Origin: Ceratopteris richardii
Lineage: Eukaryota > Streptophyta > Polypodiopsida > Polypodiales > Pteridaceae
Length of the DNA: 64,000 bases
Assembly (NCBI GenBank): GCA_020310875.1
Contig: CM035407.1
Coordinates: 86,011,342 to 86,075,341, forward strand
Direction of reading: 5' to 3'
In this document: positions 1-11,558 of the stretch, piece by piece
Layout of the letters: the number at the start of each line of letters is the position of its first letter
Position numbering within the stretch: the stretch's first letter is position 1
The notes under the pieces: generated by a model
Told to the model about the DNA's origin: nothing
Database searches by the model: none
Seen by the model: the letters and a program-made list of their open reading frames with translations, nothing else
Program-made: the position numbers and the translations under genes

Positions 1-310
1 GCTCTTTACAAGCGGTACGTACTGCACTTTCTCTGCTTGGAATGAGAATTTCGACCCAATGTCAAGGAAGACATATTTAGCGGGACTACTTGAAAGCTCA
101 AAGTAGCACGTAATGTTATGGGACCCACAAGCTGCCCCTTTAGAACATACAAAAGTAGGATATAGAGTCGATTTATGACTCGGGAAGGCTTCCATTCTCA
201 GGAACTCTCCGTAATGGAATTTAGGCTTTATATTTGATGAATAATTACATTGTAGAGTAAACCACCCAAACATCGAGAATCCTATATAAAATATAAGAAA
301 GACTCAGTCG
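1..310. other. gene-free flank
   Basis: AT-rich sequence with no convincing coding frame, RNA gene or repeat that I can recognise. It is the left end of the old spacer DNA into which B1 later inserted. Confidence 0.5.
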
Positions 311-609
311 TATGTGTTAGTTTGGTTGGATGGGCTTTCTGTCTCTTGAGGCCCTTTTGAGGCGAGAGCAAAGGTTTGATCTTCATCTACAGTAGGACAC
401 TTTGTGAGCCTAAGGCCAGTGTAACCACTTTGTATCCAATTGAAACTAGTTACCTTCGGGCAGTTCTCTCTTGTGTCACCTTTGGGCAGTCTAACTCCTG
501 CTTTGTGAGATACAAGGAGTCCCATGGATACTATGCCTATTCACTTGTATAGTTGCAATTTCAAATTTAAAGCTCGAAAAAATAGGCTATGATTGAATCT
601 CCATTTAAA

Positions 610-612
<3 letters not shown>
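311..612 (+). mobile_element. tRNA-derived SINE, copy S1
   Basis: An A-box-like stretch near 317-330 and a B-box-like GGTTTGATCTTC at 373-384 have the spacing of an internal Pol III promoter. The 3' half (about 495-606) is clearly homologous to the 3' halves of copies S2 and S3 (shared pattern: CTTTGTG, GAGATA-like, TACTATGC, ATTC, TTGTA). S1 lacks the flanking blocks shared by S2 and S3, so the homologous part ends where a mobile unit should end. A TA/GA microsatellite follows directly, as is common at SINE tails. The family is not one I recognise. It is an ordinary SINE without coding capacity and would depend on a LINE for movement. Confidence 0.6.

Positions 613-616
<4 letters not shown>

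Positions 617-664
<48 letters not shown>
617..664. repeat. (TA)n(GA)n compound microsatellite
   Basis: About 15 TA units run directly into about 9 GA units, just after the 3' end of SINE S1. Confidence 0.95.
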
Positions 665-912
665 TAAGAGAGGAAGAGAAGATGAACCTATTGTAAGAGG
701 GAGACGGGGTGAAAGATCCTTATTCAGGTTTTCCTTCGAAATATGGTCTAGCAAGAGATAAGGGATGTTCAATCCTTAATCTCAAGTCAAGTTCACGAGA
801 GGTAAAGAAAGTGTGCAACCTCCACCATTTCATCGACATGTAATCATTATACAATAGCCTTTCATATGTGAATTTTGGATGATCTACCTAATAAACAAGT
901 GATTTCCCCCTT

Positions 913-1583
913 CAAAGAAATACAACTTACGTGATAGAAGTGGGCCTACTTTTCATGTCGTTTTAATAGGAAATGCTAAAGTATAGTGATGAAGTAACTA
1001 CATTATTAGATATCACATTGGAAAATGTTCACATCTAGTAGTTCAAGTGGTTTGGCTTTGGTGTCTTGAGGCGGAGGTTAAGAGTTCAATCTCCGAATTG
1101 GATATGTAAGACTTTGGTCAATTTAAATCAGTTTTTATCCTTGTTATCTTGTTTAATCCTTGCTTTGTGGGATATGAGAGGCCCCGTGAGTACTATGCTC
1201 ATTCTCTTGTAGAGTTGTACTTTCAAAGTTAAAGCCCGAGGGAGTAGACTCTTGTGGAACCTCCATTATAAAAATATATTAATTAAAAAAAATGACAACA
1301 TAACAGCAAGTACCTCACAAATGAAGAGACATGATCGATTCTCATGTTATTCATCCTTTATATAGCTTGAGGAGAGATACATGAATCTCTTTATAAGGCA
1401 AGACCAAGGCGTCCTTAACTTAGGGATGATTTAGGTTGCACACTGCCTGTCAAATTTTTAAACCATCGACCAATCATTATGTGCCAACCTTATGATTCAT
1501 GTACTTATTTCTTCACATTCCATGGAGGCCCCTATGTTTTTTCAAGCCACGTCATGGAAAAATTTCTTGCTTATTGTTTTAAG
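913..1583 (+). repeat. tandem duplication, unit 1 (~670 bp)
   Basis: The segment recurs directly downstream at 1584-2255, with an offset of about 660-668 bp along its whole length. Each unit has a left block (ACTTACGTGATAGAAG region), a SINE copy, and a right block (AAGAGACATGATC region to the TTTCTTGCTTATTGTT end). The two units differ at many sites, so the duplication is old. Confidence 0.85.
1030..1292 (+). mobile_element. tRNA-derived SINE, copy S2
   Basis: A-box-like TAGTTCAAGTGG lies near 1039 and B-box-like GAGTTCAATCTCC near 1082, about 45 bp apart. The body is about 260 bp and ends in an A-rich tail (about 1265-1292). It shares its whole length with S3 and its 3' half with S1. It is embedded in the ~670 bp tandem duplication. 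Confidence 0.65.
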
Positions 1584-2255
1584 AGGAAATACAACTTACG
1601 TGATAGAAGTGGGCCTACTTTTCATGTCGTTTTAAGAGGAAGTCCTAAAGTATATCATGTATTATTAGTGATGAAGTATCACATTGGAAAATGTTCACAT
1701 CTCGTAGATCAAGTGGTTTGGCTTTGGTGTTTTGAGGCAGAGGTCAAGAGTTCAATTCCCGAGTTGGACATGTAAGGTTTTGACCAGTTTAAATCACTTG
1801 TTATCTTGTTTAACCCTTGCTTTGTAGGATATGGAAGGCGCCATTGGTAGTATGCTCATTCAATTGTAGAGTTGTACTGTCAAAGTTAAAGTGTGAGGGA
1901 GTAGATGCTTGTCTAACATCCATTAAAAAAATAAAATAATTTAAAAAATAAAAAATAGCAACATAACAACAAGTACCTCACAAATGAAGAGACATGATCA
2001 ATTCTCATGTCTTATTCATCCTTTCTATAGCTTGAGGGATGGGGACAGGTACATGAATCTCTTTATAAGGCAAGACCAAGGCGTCCTTAACTTAGGGACA
2101 ATTTAGGCTGCACATTGTGTGTCAAATTTTTGAACCATCGACCAATAATTATCTGCCAACCTTATGAGTCCTATACTTATCTCTTCACATTGCATGGAGG
2201 CCCCTATGTTTTTTCACGCCACATCATGGAACAATTTCTTGCTTATTGTTCTAAC
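1584..2255 (+). repeat. tandem duplication, unit 2 (~670 bp)
   Basis: Second unit of the duplication that starts at 913, with the same order of left block, SINE and right block. A 98-codon open frame here (1479-1775) crosses the unit boundary and the SINE promoter and is not a gene. Confidence 0.85.
1698..1955 (+). mobile_element. tRNA-derived SINE, copy S3
   Basis: A-box-like TAGATCAAGTGG lies near 1705 and B-box-like GAGTTCAATTCCC at 1748-1760, the best B-box match of the three copies. It ends in a run of A-rich repeats (about 1920-1955). It is the counterpart of S2 within the duplicated segment. Confidence 0.65.
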
Positions 2256-2936
2256 TCTCCCTTGCCCAAGGCACTTTGAGTTGCCAACTCATAGTTTTCT
2301 TTGTTGTCTTCTATGGCATCTCTGAGTAGAGAGATGAATGACTTTTGAAGATTTCCATTGTTCCAAGTGAAACAGACTCTTTTTTTTTGGTGTTTCGGAT
2401 CCCCACTCTAGAATCACCCTTAATTTCCATGTGTAGTTTACTAATGTGCATACATTTGATTTCTGCAAGAGAATTGTATGTACTTATATGCATATCTTGT
2501 CTTCCTAACTTCTCTCTATCCTAGGTATTCAAACATTAAGCATCTTAATCCTTTCTTTTTTTCGCAAATGCACTAATGTGTGTATGTGCACAGTCTTAAT
2601 GGGTGTCCGTGGGCTTGAGTTAATCTCTCTTTATTTTAATTATTATTCCTTCATCAATGAGCATTTTTATTCTTAGAAATGACATGTAAACATTCTGAAG
2701 CTTAGCTATATATAAGAATGGGTTAATCTCTCTTTATTTAAAATTATTATTCCTGCATCAATGAGCATTTTTATTTTAGAAATGACATCTAAACATTGTG
2801 AAGTGCTATATACAAGAATTTCCCTAAGCCCATAGTCTATCATATACAGAATAAATATGAACTCTTCAATTAGTCACCCCCATTTCAATCAAGGGTTGTA
2901 TTCTTTAGCCAAGTTAAAAGAAGGGGAAGGGGTGTT
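2256..2936. other. gene-free flank with a small tandem duplication
   Basis: No coding signal. The segment 2620-2720 is repeated at 2723-2818 (TTAATCTCTCTTTATTT ... ATGAGCATTTTTATT), an old head-to-tail duplication of about 100 bp. The rest holds nothing I can name. Confidence 0.6.
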
Positions 2937-2941
2937 CCTAC
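2937..2941. repeat. target-site duplication of B1, left (CCTAC)
   Basis: CCTAC directly abuts the 3' LTR of B1 and is matched by CCTAC at 25225-25229 beyond the other LTR. This shows that 2942-25224 is a single insertion, however many elements now sit inside it. Confidence 0.9.
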
Positions 2942-3239
2942 TGAAGTAATTTGATGGCGATGCACCACGATGCGCTCTCCTTCTCAAGAGCTTCACGACG
3001 ATATCCTTGGAGTAGAAAACCAAGATCCTAAGGCCTCACACAATACTCCGTACAGAGGTTGTAGAATAGGAAGAAAAACACAGTACACAAGGAGCATGAA
3101 GATAGACTTCTTAGGTCTTGCAAATGCGGTCGAACTTATAGTGTGTGACTGACCAGGCCACTATATGTTTTATTAAAGAACATATACAAAGAAGTGTTCG
3201 GTGGCCATTTGGCCTTTCACATGGACACTAACGGTAACA
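2942..3239 (-). repeat. B1 3' LTR
   Basis: A 298 bp repeat starting TGTTACCGTTAG (minus strand) and ending ACTTCA. It matches the split 5' LTR (25084-25224 plus 19773-19928) and the B2 LTR at 55980-56276. An AATAAA-like stretch (TTTAATAAAACA on the minus strand) lies near 3165-3178. Confidence 0.92.
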
Positions 3240-3248
3240 ATCTCCCAC
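3240..3248 (-). other. B1 polypurine tract
   Basis: GTGGGAGAT on the minus strand lies immediately before the 3' LTR, where plus-strand DNA synthesis is primed. The same GTGGGAGAT precedes the 3' LTR of element E. Confidence 0.75.
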
Positions 3249-3399
3249 GCAAAGCCAATATGACCAAAGTAACTATGGGAGAAAAAATAAAGAATGATAA
3301 AGGATGCATGAGTGTAAGTATACAAACTATACCTCCCACCTGATGGGCATGTTATAGAGTATACAAATGATTGTGTAAGATCATGAATCAAGTAAGAGT

Positions 3400-6006
3400 G
3401 TGAACCTTCTAAAGAATAATGCGCTCAGTGGCTAAGCAATCTCTAATGAGGTGATACCTCACCTTAATGTGCTTGGTCTTTGCATGATAGACCAGATTCT
3501 TAGCCAAAGCAATGGCACTATGATTGTCACTGATCAAACGAGGTACATGCTGAGGTAAACCCATATCACAAGCAAAACGAGAAAACCACAATGCTTCCTT
3601 ACATGCCTCACTTGCTTCAACATACTCTGCTTCTGTGGTGGAAATAACTGTACATTCTTGAAGACAAGATCTCCAAGAGATAGCACCTCCAGCAAAATGA
3701 AAAATGTACCCTGATGTAGACTTATGATTGTCTACACAACTAGCATAGTCAGAATCTGTGTAACCAATAATGGATGCTTTCCCTCTACCTAAGCATAAAC
3801 ACTTGTTCTTAGTGCCATTAAGATATCTCAAAATCATCTTGACCGCTTCCCAATGTTTCTTGCCAGGATTAGACATATATCTACTCACAACTCCCACTAC
3901 AAATGCAATGTCTCGTCTCGTAGCTACCATAGCATACATGAGACCAGCAACAGCAAACTAATAGGGAATTTTGGTCATGAATTCCTCTTCCTCATCTGAT
4001 TTGGGGCAATCATCCTTGCTCAATTTCACATATGTGGGTAACGATGTACTCAATGCCTTTCCACCCTGCATATTGAACTTGTGGAGTACTTTGGATATGT
4101 ACTCACTTTGAGACAAGTGTATGCATCTTTTACTCCTATCACGAGTAATGCGCATGCCAAGAATATGTTTGGCATCCCCCAAATCCTTCATATCAAATGT
4201 CTGACTCAACTTCTTTTTGAGAATTGACAAGTCATGAGAGGACTTCCCAACAATCAACATATCATCAACATAAAGTATCAAGCATATCAAGCTGCCATCT
4301 GAGCATCTCTTTGTGTAGAGAAAATGATCCTCATTGCTTCGAGAATAGCCTTGAGACTTCATAAGATCATCAAACTTTTGGTACCATTGTCTAGGGGGCT
4401 GTTTAAGTCCATACAAGCTCTTCTTAAGCTTACAAACTAGACTTTCCTTGCCAGGAAGTACATAACCCTCTGGTTGTTCCATATAGATCTCATCTATAAG
4501 GTTTATGTGCAAGAAAGCAGTTTTCACATCCATTTGGACTAGCTCTAAGTCCTCCATTGCAATGAATCCAAGAAACATGTGCAGGGTAGTCATCTTGACC
4601 ACTGGAGAGAAGATTTCCTCAAAATCAATACCATGTTGTTGCTTAAAACCCTTTGCAACAAGTCATTCTTTATACTTTGGAGAAGCACTATCTGATGTGA
4701 ATTTCAGCTTATATACCTATTTACATGGTAAAGCTTTCCTGCCATTTGGAAAAGGTACTAAATCCCAAGTACCATTCTTGTGAATAGAATCCAATTCGCT
4801 CTTCATGGCATGCTCCCACTTCAAACGATCCTCTGTCTGCATAGCCTCTTTGTAGCAAGAAGGCTCACCGACATCTGTTAGCATAAAAAATCTAAACCTG
4901 GTACATATCTATCAGGTGGATGTGAGACACGTGTGGAGCATCTCAATGGTTGTTGAATAGGAACATGTGCAGGCTGATCTGATCGGACATTCTCTTGAAC
5001 ATCCCTATGTGCATCATTTTTATGCATGTTAACTGGAGGACTAGTATCCTCAAACACCACTCTTCTCACTTCAACCTCCTTAATGGGCTGTTTATGCATC
5101 TTAGATCATTGAAAATGACATCACTACTTTTGATCACTGTCCATGTTCCAGGATCCCATAAGCGATATCCAAATTGTCCTTCTTGACCATATCCAAGAAA
5201 AATGCATCTCTTTGACTTATGGTCCAACTTTTGTCTAAGACTCTTGGGTATATGAACATATGCTTCACACCCAAAAACTTGAAGATGATCATAATATGGT
5301 GGCTTCCCTATCCATAACTCTTGTGCCACTTTCAGGCCTTTGGCAGTACTAGGTGAAAGGTTAATCACATGAACTACAATCAATACTGCTTCTACCCAAA
5401 AGCCTTGTGAGAGGTTTGCATGATGCAACATAGACACTACTCTATCTTGAATAGTTCTATTCATCCTTTCAGCTACACCATTCTGTAATGGGGTATAAGG
5501 AGTTGTAAACTCTCTACGAATCCCTCTAGACTGACAGAAAAGGCTGAATTCATGTGAGGTATACTCACCCCCATTATCTAAACAGAAAGCCTTAAGCTTA
5601 GTTCCTTTTTCAGTCTCAACTAAAGCAATCCATTTTTTGAAATTAGGGATACCTCATCCTTCGATTTGATAGGATATACCCAGACTTTTCTAGTAGCATC
5701 ATCTATGAAAGTGACAAAGTAAAGAGAACCACCTAAGGACCTAGTGGGCATAGGACCACTCACATCTATATGAACGAGATCTAAAGACTGAATTGAAGAC
5801 TCAATGTGCATTCTATGCACATTTCTGGTTTGCTTTCCATATTGACAATGCTCAAATACAAACCAAATACAAACCATAGGCTATTCAATAATAGCTAACA
5901 AGTGTTCTTTTTTTGATACAAATAAAGGATAAAGTGAGCCAACTTTGTTTCCTTTTGCAATAACCATATTGCCCTTTGATATATGAAAGGACTGAGTATA
6001 GGGGAG
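3400..6006 (-). pseudogene. B1 pol, downstream part (integrase, RT, RNase H)
   Basis: Read on the minus strand: the tail of the pre-integrase region (ISKGNMVIAKG near 5950-5985), the integrase core entry HIDVSGP and TFIDDATRKVW (about 5690-5790), RT with the catalytic YVDDMLIV (4249-4272), and RNase H with DSDYASCVD and STTEAEYVEASEA (about 3600-3760), ending in the TKHI motif region near 3470. The upstream part of the same coding region lies at 17860-19114, beyond element C. The region is fossil with many breaks and cannot act now. The encoded enzymes would have copied element RNA into DNA and integrated it. Confidence 0.88.
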
Positions 6007-6239
6007 TGTTGAAGATAAATGTACAAGCTCATTTTCATATGAGCCATGCTTGGATAAATTTACCAAATATAAAGATAAAGGAAAAGTAGAGGAAAAAAGG
6101 AAAAAATAATAAAAGAAAAAGTCTAGTCAAAACTTCATGATGAGCAAGAAATACAATATCTTGCCTTGTAGTTAGTAGCATGTAGTGGAGAAAGTGGTGA
6201 GTTAAGAAGAAGGCACAAACTTCTTCACATGCTCATTGG

Positions 6240-6247
6240 TTATAAAA
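6240..6247 (+). promoter_or_regulatory. TATA box in C LTR
   Basis: TATAAAAG just after an inverted CCAAT (ATTGG); the same site occurs in the 3' LTR near 16950. It would be the Pol II promoter of element C. A1 now separates this promoter from the C coding region. Confidence 0.65.
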
Positions 6248-6398
6248 GTGAAGTGGGAGCACATTCAAAATAAGGAGAGAAAGAGGCAAGTGCTCGTAGT
6301 AGTCGGATCTAGCCATTTTGTCATTTTGGTTTTCCCTTAGACTCCTTCCAGCCGCACATCAGTTTGTACACAGCTCTGTTGCAGAGCTCATATCTCAG

Positions 6399-6403
6399 TG
6401 CAT
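6399..6403. repeat. target-site duplication of A1, left (TGCAT)
   Basis: TGCAT here and at 11559-11563, flanking A1 exactly. Confidence 0.93.
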
Positions 6404-6633
6404 TGTTGATATATTTAGGTAGTGATGTGTGTGAACACTCTAGGACTGCCGGGGCACTTTTTTCCCTCTTTAGGAGGTTTTTTTCCCCCGGCTTGTATAT
6501 ACGCCTATTGCCCTAATGGGCTACTTATCTTTGTACATTCTCTGGTAATACATTCAGTCTTGTGTGTTGTGCTCCAAGCTTCTTTTTCTTCCTTGTGCTG
6601 TTCGCGTGCTTCCGCAGACGTCTAACTCCAACA
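6404..6633 (+). repeat. A1 5' LTR
   Basis: 230 bp, TG...CA. It includes a C-rich/T-rich block and a TATA-like TGTATATACG near 6494-6503, the likely promoter core. The 3' LTR has the same length and is almost identical. Confidence 0.95.
6494..6503 (+). promoter_or_regulatory. TATA-like promoter core in A LTR
   Basis: TGTATATACG follows a T/C-rich tract and recurs at the same place in the LTRs of A1 and A3, with small changes in A2. It is the only TATA-like site in this short LTR, so transcription probably starts some 30 bp downstream (inference). Confidence 0.5.
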
Positions 6634-6635
6634 AT

Positions 6636-6647
6636 TGGTATCAGAGC
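6636..6647 (+). other. A1 primer-binding site (tRNA-iMet)
   Basis: TGGTATCAGAGC lies 2 bp after the 5' LTR. It is the standard copia primer site complementary to the 3' end of plant initiator tRNA-Met. Confidence 0.95.
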
Positions 6648-6988
6648 AGGTCGCTGCTTCTTCTAGGGCGCCGTCGACACTCCTCCGTTTGCAGTCTCAG
6701 ATTCGCACAAAATTTGGTGAGCATACTCAGGGTGTTTCCGAGATCAAAACTGCTTCGCTTTGTGGTGCCGAAATCGCGATCTGAGCTCGTTTCGGCCTCC
6801 GAACGCACTATCGTAGTGCTTGTGCAGGCTATTTCGTCCTTTTGTGCCAAAGGTATATACCAGTTTCTGTTCGCCAGTTTAAGCGTCTCGAAGTCTGCTA
6901 CAGGTCTAGCAGAACTCGTCTGGGCAGTTCTGTTCAACTTTTTGAGATACAGTCAATTTTCTGCATCAAGGTATTTTAGTCACCGGCC

Positions 6989-9900
6989 ATGGCTGAAAGC
7001 AGTGATGTATTCCGTATGTTGGCTGTTGAGGATAAGTTGGATGGTACCAACTACCCATTATGGGCTTATATGATGCGACATGTACTGGTTGCAAAAGGAT
7101 TGTGGAACATTGTGCAGGGTGTTGAAAGACGTCTTGTTACACCTGTAACGACAGGTACTGCAAATACAGGTGTTGGAGCTGATGAAGATGGTGTCGAAGA
7201 TGATATTCCGCAGATTCCTGTTCGTGCTGCTGTTTCTGTTGCACCTACTGCAGAGCAGATTCGTTGGGATGGCAAAGATGCCCAGGCACATGCATTGATA
7301 GCTTTGTCTGTCAAACGTGCCATTATTCCTCACATTCGCTCTTGCAGAACAGCAAAGGATGCTTGGGATACACTTACCACTTTGTACCAGGCTAGGAATG
7401 AGGCTCGTGTTGCTTACCTCCGAAAACAGTTGGAGAGTGAGCACATGAATGAAGGTGATTCGATGGACAGTTTTCTTACAAAGATCAAAGACCTGAAGGA
7501 ACAATTGATTTCTGCTGATGAGGTTATACCAGATAGCTCACTTGTGCAGACCGTTCTGAATGGCCTTCCTGATTCATATCAAAGTTTTGCCTCTACTCTT
7601 CGATTGATGATAAAAGGCAATCCGAATGCCTTGTCATTTGAGGAATTAGTCTCTGTTCTGTTGCAGGAGGATCAGTCCAGGCAAAACAGGTCCATTATGC
7701 GTGTTGCAGATCAAGCTTTCCTGGCTAGTCAGAAGGGCAAAGGAAAATGGAGCTCTTCTACTAGTAAGCAGAAATCTGCAAATGCTGCACAATCGAAGAA
7801 CCAGGATAAAGATGAGAAGAAATCAGAAAAGCAGAAATTGTTCTGCAAGTACTGTAAAGGAAATGATCATATTATAAAGAACTGTCCAAAACTGGCTGCT
7901 AAAGAGGCAAAGAAGAAAGAGGCTGGAATGGTTGTTGCAGAGGCCTCTACACCAAAAATAGAGTCTGCAAATCTTGTGCAGGAAGAAGAATGGGCGTTTA
8001 CTACTGTCTGCAGTTTTGACCCATCTTCTCATGATCAGTGCATGTCTGCAGTAGACTCATATGTTTGGTACTTTGACAGTGGGGCAACCAAACATATTAC
8101 CTCGCAGCGTAGTTTCTTCTCTTCACTCGAGCCTGCCCCTACAGGGAATACTGTCACATGCGCCAATAACTCCTCTTATCCTGTTATGGGAGTTGGTAAG
8201 ATCATTCTGACTACTGCTGATGGTAGTTCTTTCACTTTGTCAGATGCTTTATTTGTGCCAGGGATAAAAAAGAACCTGTTATCAGTTTCTGCATTAGCCA
8301 AGATTGGCTTGGTTGTGAAATTCGTTGATGACAGGTGTACAGTCCATGATCTCTCAAATGGCGATGTGATTATTGCTTCTGGCATTTTATGTCGTGGGCT
8401 GTATAAGCTCATAGACTATGAAAAATCTGTGAATGATTCGGCATGTGCAGTTCATGATTCTCAGGCTATGTCAGATGCAAAGCTTTGGCATGCACGCTTT
8501 GGTCATCTGAATTTTGCTAGTTTGTTACGCCTGCAGAAATCAGAAATGGTGTCCTCTTTGCCCAAATTTGAGGCACCTGGAAAACATGTTTATGAAGGCT
8601 GTATTTTGGGCAAAATGCAGCGTTCTTCCTTTCCAAAAGATGGTTCAGTTCGGGCTATGCAGAAATTGCAGCTTGTACATAGTGATGTCTGTGGTCCTAT
8701 GCAGACACCCTCTTTTGGAAATTACCTTTACTTCGTGACTTTCATTGATGATTTTTCCAGGCATGCATTGGTATATCCACTCAAAGCAAAGTCCGAAGTG
8801 TTCATGTGCTTCAAACAGTTTTTGGTTTTGGCTGAAAATCTGTCAGCATGTAAAATGGGCACCCTCCGTTCTGATCGAGGGGGGGAATATATGTCTTCAG
8901 ATTTTAATGCATTTCTGGCTGAACGTGGGATAAAACACCAGTGTACAGTGTCGTATACACCTCAACAGAATGGAGTTGCTGAACGAAAGAACAGGTCACT
9001 CATGGAGATGGCGAGGTGCATGGTCAAGAGTCAGGCTTTACCACATAGTTTCTGGCTTGAGGCTGTCATGTGTGCAGCATATGTAATGAACAGGTGTCCC
9101 ACTAAAGCGTTGCAGTCTATCACTCCATATGAGGCTTAGCATGACCGCAAGCCATCTGTTGCTCATCTGCGTGTTTTTGGTTGTTTGGCATATGCATTAG
9201 TGCCTTAACAACATCGCAAAAAATTGGATGATAAGGCAGTAAAATGTATTTTTGTTGGGTACAGTTCTGAAAGTAAAGGCTATCGTCTGTATCATCCACA
9301 GACTAAACGCATTCTGGTTAGCCGTGATGTTGTCTTTGTGGAAGATGCTATTCAGCCATTGCTTTCATGTACTAAGGAGACATCTGTTAGCTCCAAAGAC
9401 ATGTATGATACTTTGATGCCTCTTTTTACAGGTGGACAGGCTAGTGCTGGTCCTAATGAGGCAACTTCTCAGCCTTTGCAGGTTTCATATGATGATGCAG
9501 ATTATTCCATTTCTGATGCAGATTTACATGATGCACTTGTTGATGAGAGAGCTGATATTGAACAAGCAAAAACTATGCCAAAATGGCTGGTGCAGACTTT
9601 GCGTGACAGCAAATTAGATGCACCTTTGTCATATCGTACTCGTTCAGGCTCTCATAGTACCTCCTTTGCATCAGATTGCTATGCTATGGCTGCATCTAGT
9701 CTCTGTGATGAGAATGAGCCTGTTTCTTTTGATAAAGCACAAAATTCAGAAAATTGGATGGCTGCTATGCAATCTGAATATGATGCTATAATGAAGAATG
9801 GTACATGGTCTTTATGTGACTTGCCTCCTGGCAAGAAGGCCATTGGCACTAAGTGGGTATACAAGCTGAAGCGTAAACCTGATGGTACAGTTGACAGGTA

Positions 9901-11254
9901 TAAAGCTAGGCTTGTTGCAAAGGGTTATGCGCAGGAAAGAGGCATTGATTTTTATGAGACCTTTGCACCTACATGCCGTATGACTACTGTTCGGAGCATT
10001 TGTGCACTTGCAGCCCATCATGGTTGGAATGTACATCAGTTGGACATTAAAACAGCATTTCTGAATGGTGACTTGCATGAAGAAGTGTATGTTTTTCAGC
10101 CCCGTGGCTTTGTGCAGAAAGGGCATGAAAACCAGGTGTGCACGTTAAAGAAGGCGTTATATGGTTTAAAGCAAGCACCACGTGCTTGGTATGAGAAAAT
10201 ACATGCCTATCTGATTGCACATGGTTTTGAGAACAGTCCAACTGAAAGCACCTTATATGTTAAGCGTGCTAATGATGTGCTTTTGATCATTGTTGTCTAT
10301 GTAGACGACATGCTGCTCACTGGTCCTCTTGAGAAGCATATTGCTGATTTCAAGGCTGATTTGCATGCCTCATTTGAGATGTCTGATTTGGGGCATTTGC
10401 ATCACTATTTGGGCATTCAGTTTATGCACGTTGATGGTGGAATGGCTTTGTGTCAAACGAAATATATTGACACATTATTGCAGCGTTTTGGCCTTGAAGA
10501 CTGTAAGCCTATTGCCACTCCTATGGAGATAGGTTTATGATTGAGTCTTCATGATGCTGGAGATGCATTTGATGTTGTTCTCTATCAGCAGGCTGTTGGA
10601 TGCTTGATTTACTTATGCATTACTCGGCCAGATATTCAGTTTGCTGTCTCACATATGAGCAGGTTTATGCATTTCCCAGGAGTCACGCATTGGAAAGCGG
10701 TTAAGCGCATCTTTCGCTACTTGAGTGGTACTCGGCTACTTGGGTTGTTTTTTCCCAAGGGGGGATCACTACCGCGAGATTTGCATGCTTTTTCTGACTC
10801 AGATTGGGCTGGTTGCTATGACACTCGTGTGTCCACCATTGGTTTTTGCTTCATGCTTGGTAGCTCATGTATATCTTGGTTGAGCAAGAAGCAGCCTACT
10901 GTGGCCACTTCCAGTTGTGAGGCTGAGTATAGGGCAGCTTTCACAGCGACTGTTGAGTGTGTGTGGCTCAAACGCCTTATGGCTGATTTGGGTGTTGGCC
11001 AGTCTTCTGCCACCACCATCTTCACTGACAGTCAGAGCGCATTGGCAGTTGCGAGGAACCCTGTGTTCCATGCTCGCACTAAGCACATTGAGGTGCATTA
11101 TCACTATGTCAGGGAGAGGTTCTCTGCTGGGGAGATCAGCTTGGCATATGTGCCCACGCAGGAGAACATTGCAGACCTTTTCACGAAGGCTCTGCCTAGG
11201 GAGAAGTTTGAAGCTTTCCGCAAAGCTTTGGGCTTACTTCCTTTTGTGGAGTGA
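6989..11254 (+). pseudogene. A1 gag-pol region
   Basis: Starts at ATG 6989 in a good context after the leader. Order: gag N-terminal domain (LDGTNYPLWAYMM near 7035-7075); zinc knuckle CX2CX4HX4C (7843-7885); protease with DSGATKHI (about 8072-8098); pre-integrase LWHARFGHL (about 8483-8510); integrase core with HSDVCGP (about 8680), SDRGGEY and PQQNGVAERKN (about 8870-8990); RT with YVDDMLL (10298-10318); RNase H with DSDWAGC, SSCEAEYR and DSQSALAVA (about 10797-11060). This is the domain order of a copia polyprotein. It is a near-whole fossil with about three breaks. Confidence 0.93.
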
Positions 11255-11318
11255 TTTCCACATAGCTTGGCACTTCCTTATACATGAGTGCCAGCTCCTT
11301 GTTCACCGCATCACTCCC

Positions 11319-11328
11319 AGGGGGGATT
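11319..11328 (+). other. A1 polypurine tract
   Basis: AGGGGGGATT immediately precedes the 3' LTR. The same G-run precedes the 3' LTRs of A2 and A3. Confidence 0.85.
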
Positions 11329-11558
11329 TGTTGATATATTTAGGTAGTGATGTGTGTGAACACTCTAGGACTGCCGGGGCACTTTTTTCCCTCTTTAGGA
11401 GGTTTTTTTCCCCCGGCTTGTATATACGCCTATTGCCCTAATGGGCTACTTATCTTTGTACATTCTCTAGTAATACATTCAGTCTTGTGTGTTGTGCTCC
11501 AAGCTTCTTTTTCTTCCTTGTGCTGTTCGCGTGCTTCCGCAGACGTCTAACTCCAACA
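11329..11558 (+). repeat. A1 3' LTR
   Basis: 230 bp, differing from the 5' LTR at about one site. Confidence 0.95.

Larger units (their letters stand above)
6007..6403 (+). repeat. C 5' LTR, left part
   Basis: The first 397 bp of the C LTR, nearly identical to 16716-17112. It contains a clear TATA box TATAAAAG at about 6240-6247, preceded by ATTGG. The A1 insertion interrupts it, with TGCAT duplicated on both sides. Confidence 0.92.
6404..11558 (+). mobile_element. A1: very young, nearly whole Ty1/copia element
   Basis: A 5155 bp element with 230 bp LTRs (TGTTGATATATTTAGG...CTCCAACA), a perfect initiator tRNA-Met primer site, gag-pol in copia order, a polypurine tract, and target duplication TGCAT. 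The two LTRs differ at about one site (roughly 0.4%), so it is the most recent dated insertion here. The coding region is almost continuous, with only about three breaks. Four more A copies lie in the window (A2, A3, A4, A5), so the family has been active repeatedly. Confidence 0.95.

Noticed and set aside
601-670. Telomere or centromere satellite signal
   Set aside because: Only a simple TA/GA microsatellite; no plant telomere repeat (TTTAGGG) arrays or long satellite arrays anywhere in the window.
1479-1775. Small host protein gene of 98 codons
   Set aside because: The frame crosses a tandem-duplication boundary and a SINE promoter, and has no homologous frame in the other unit.
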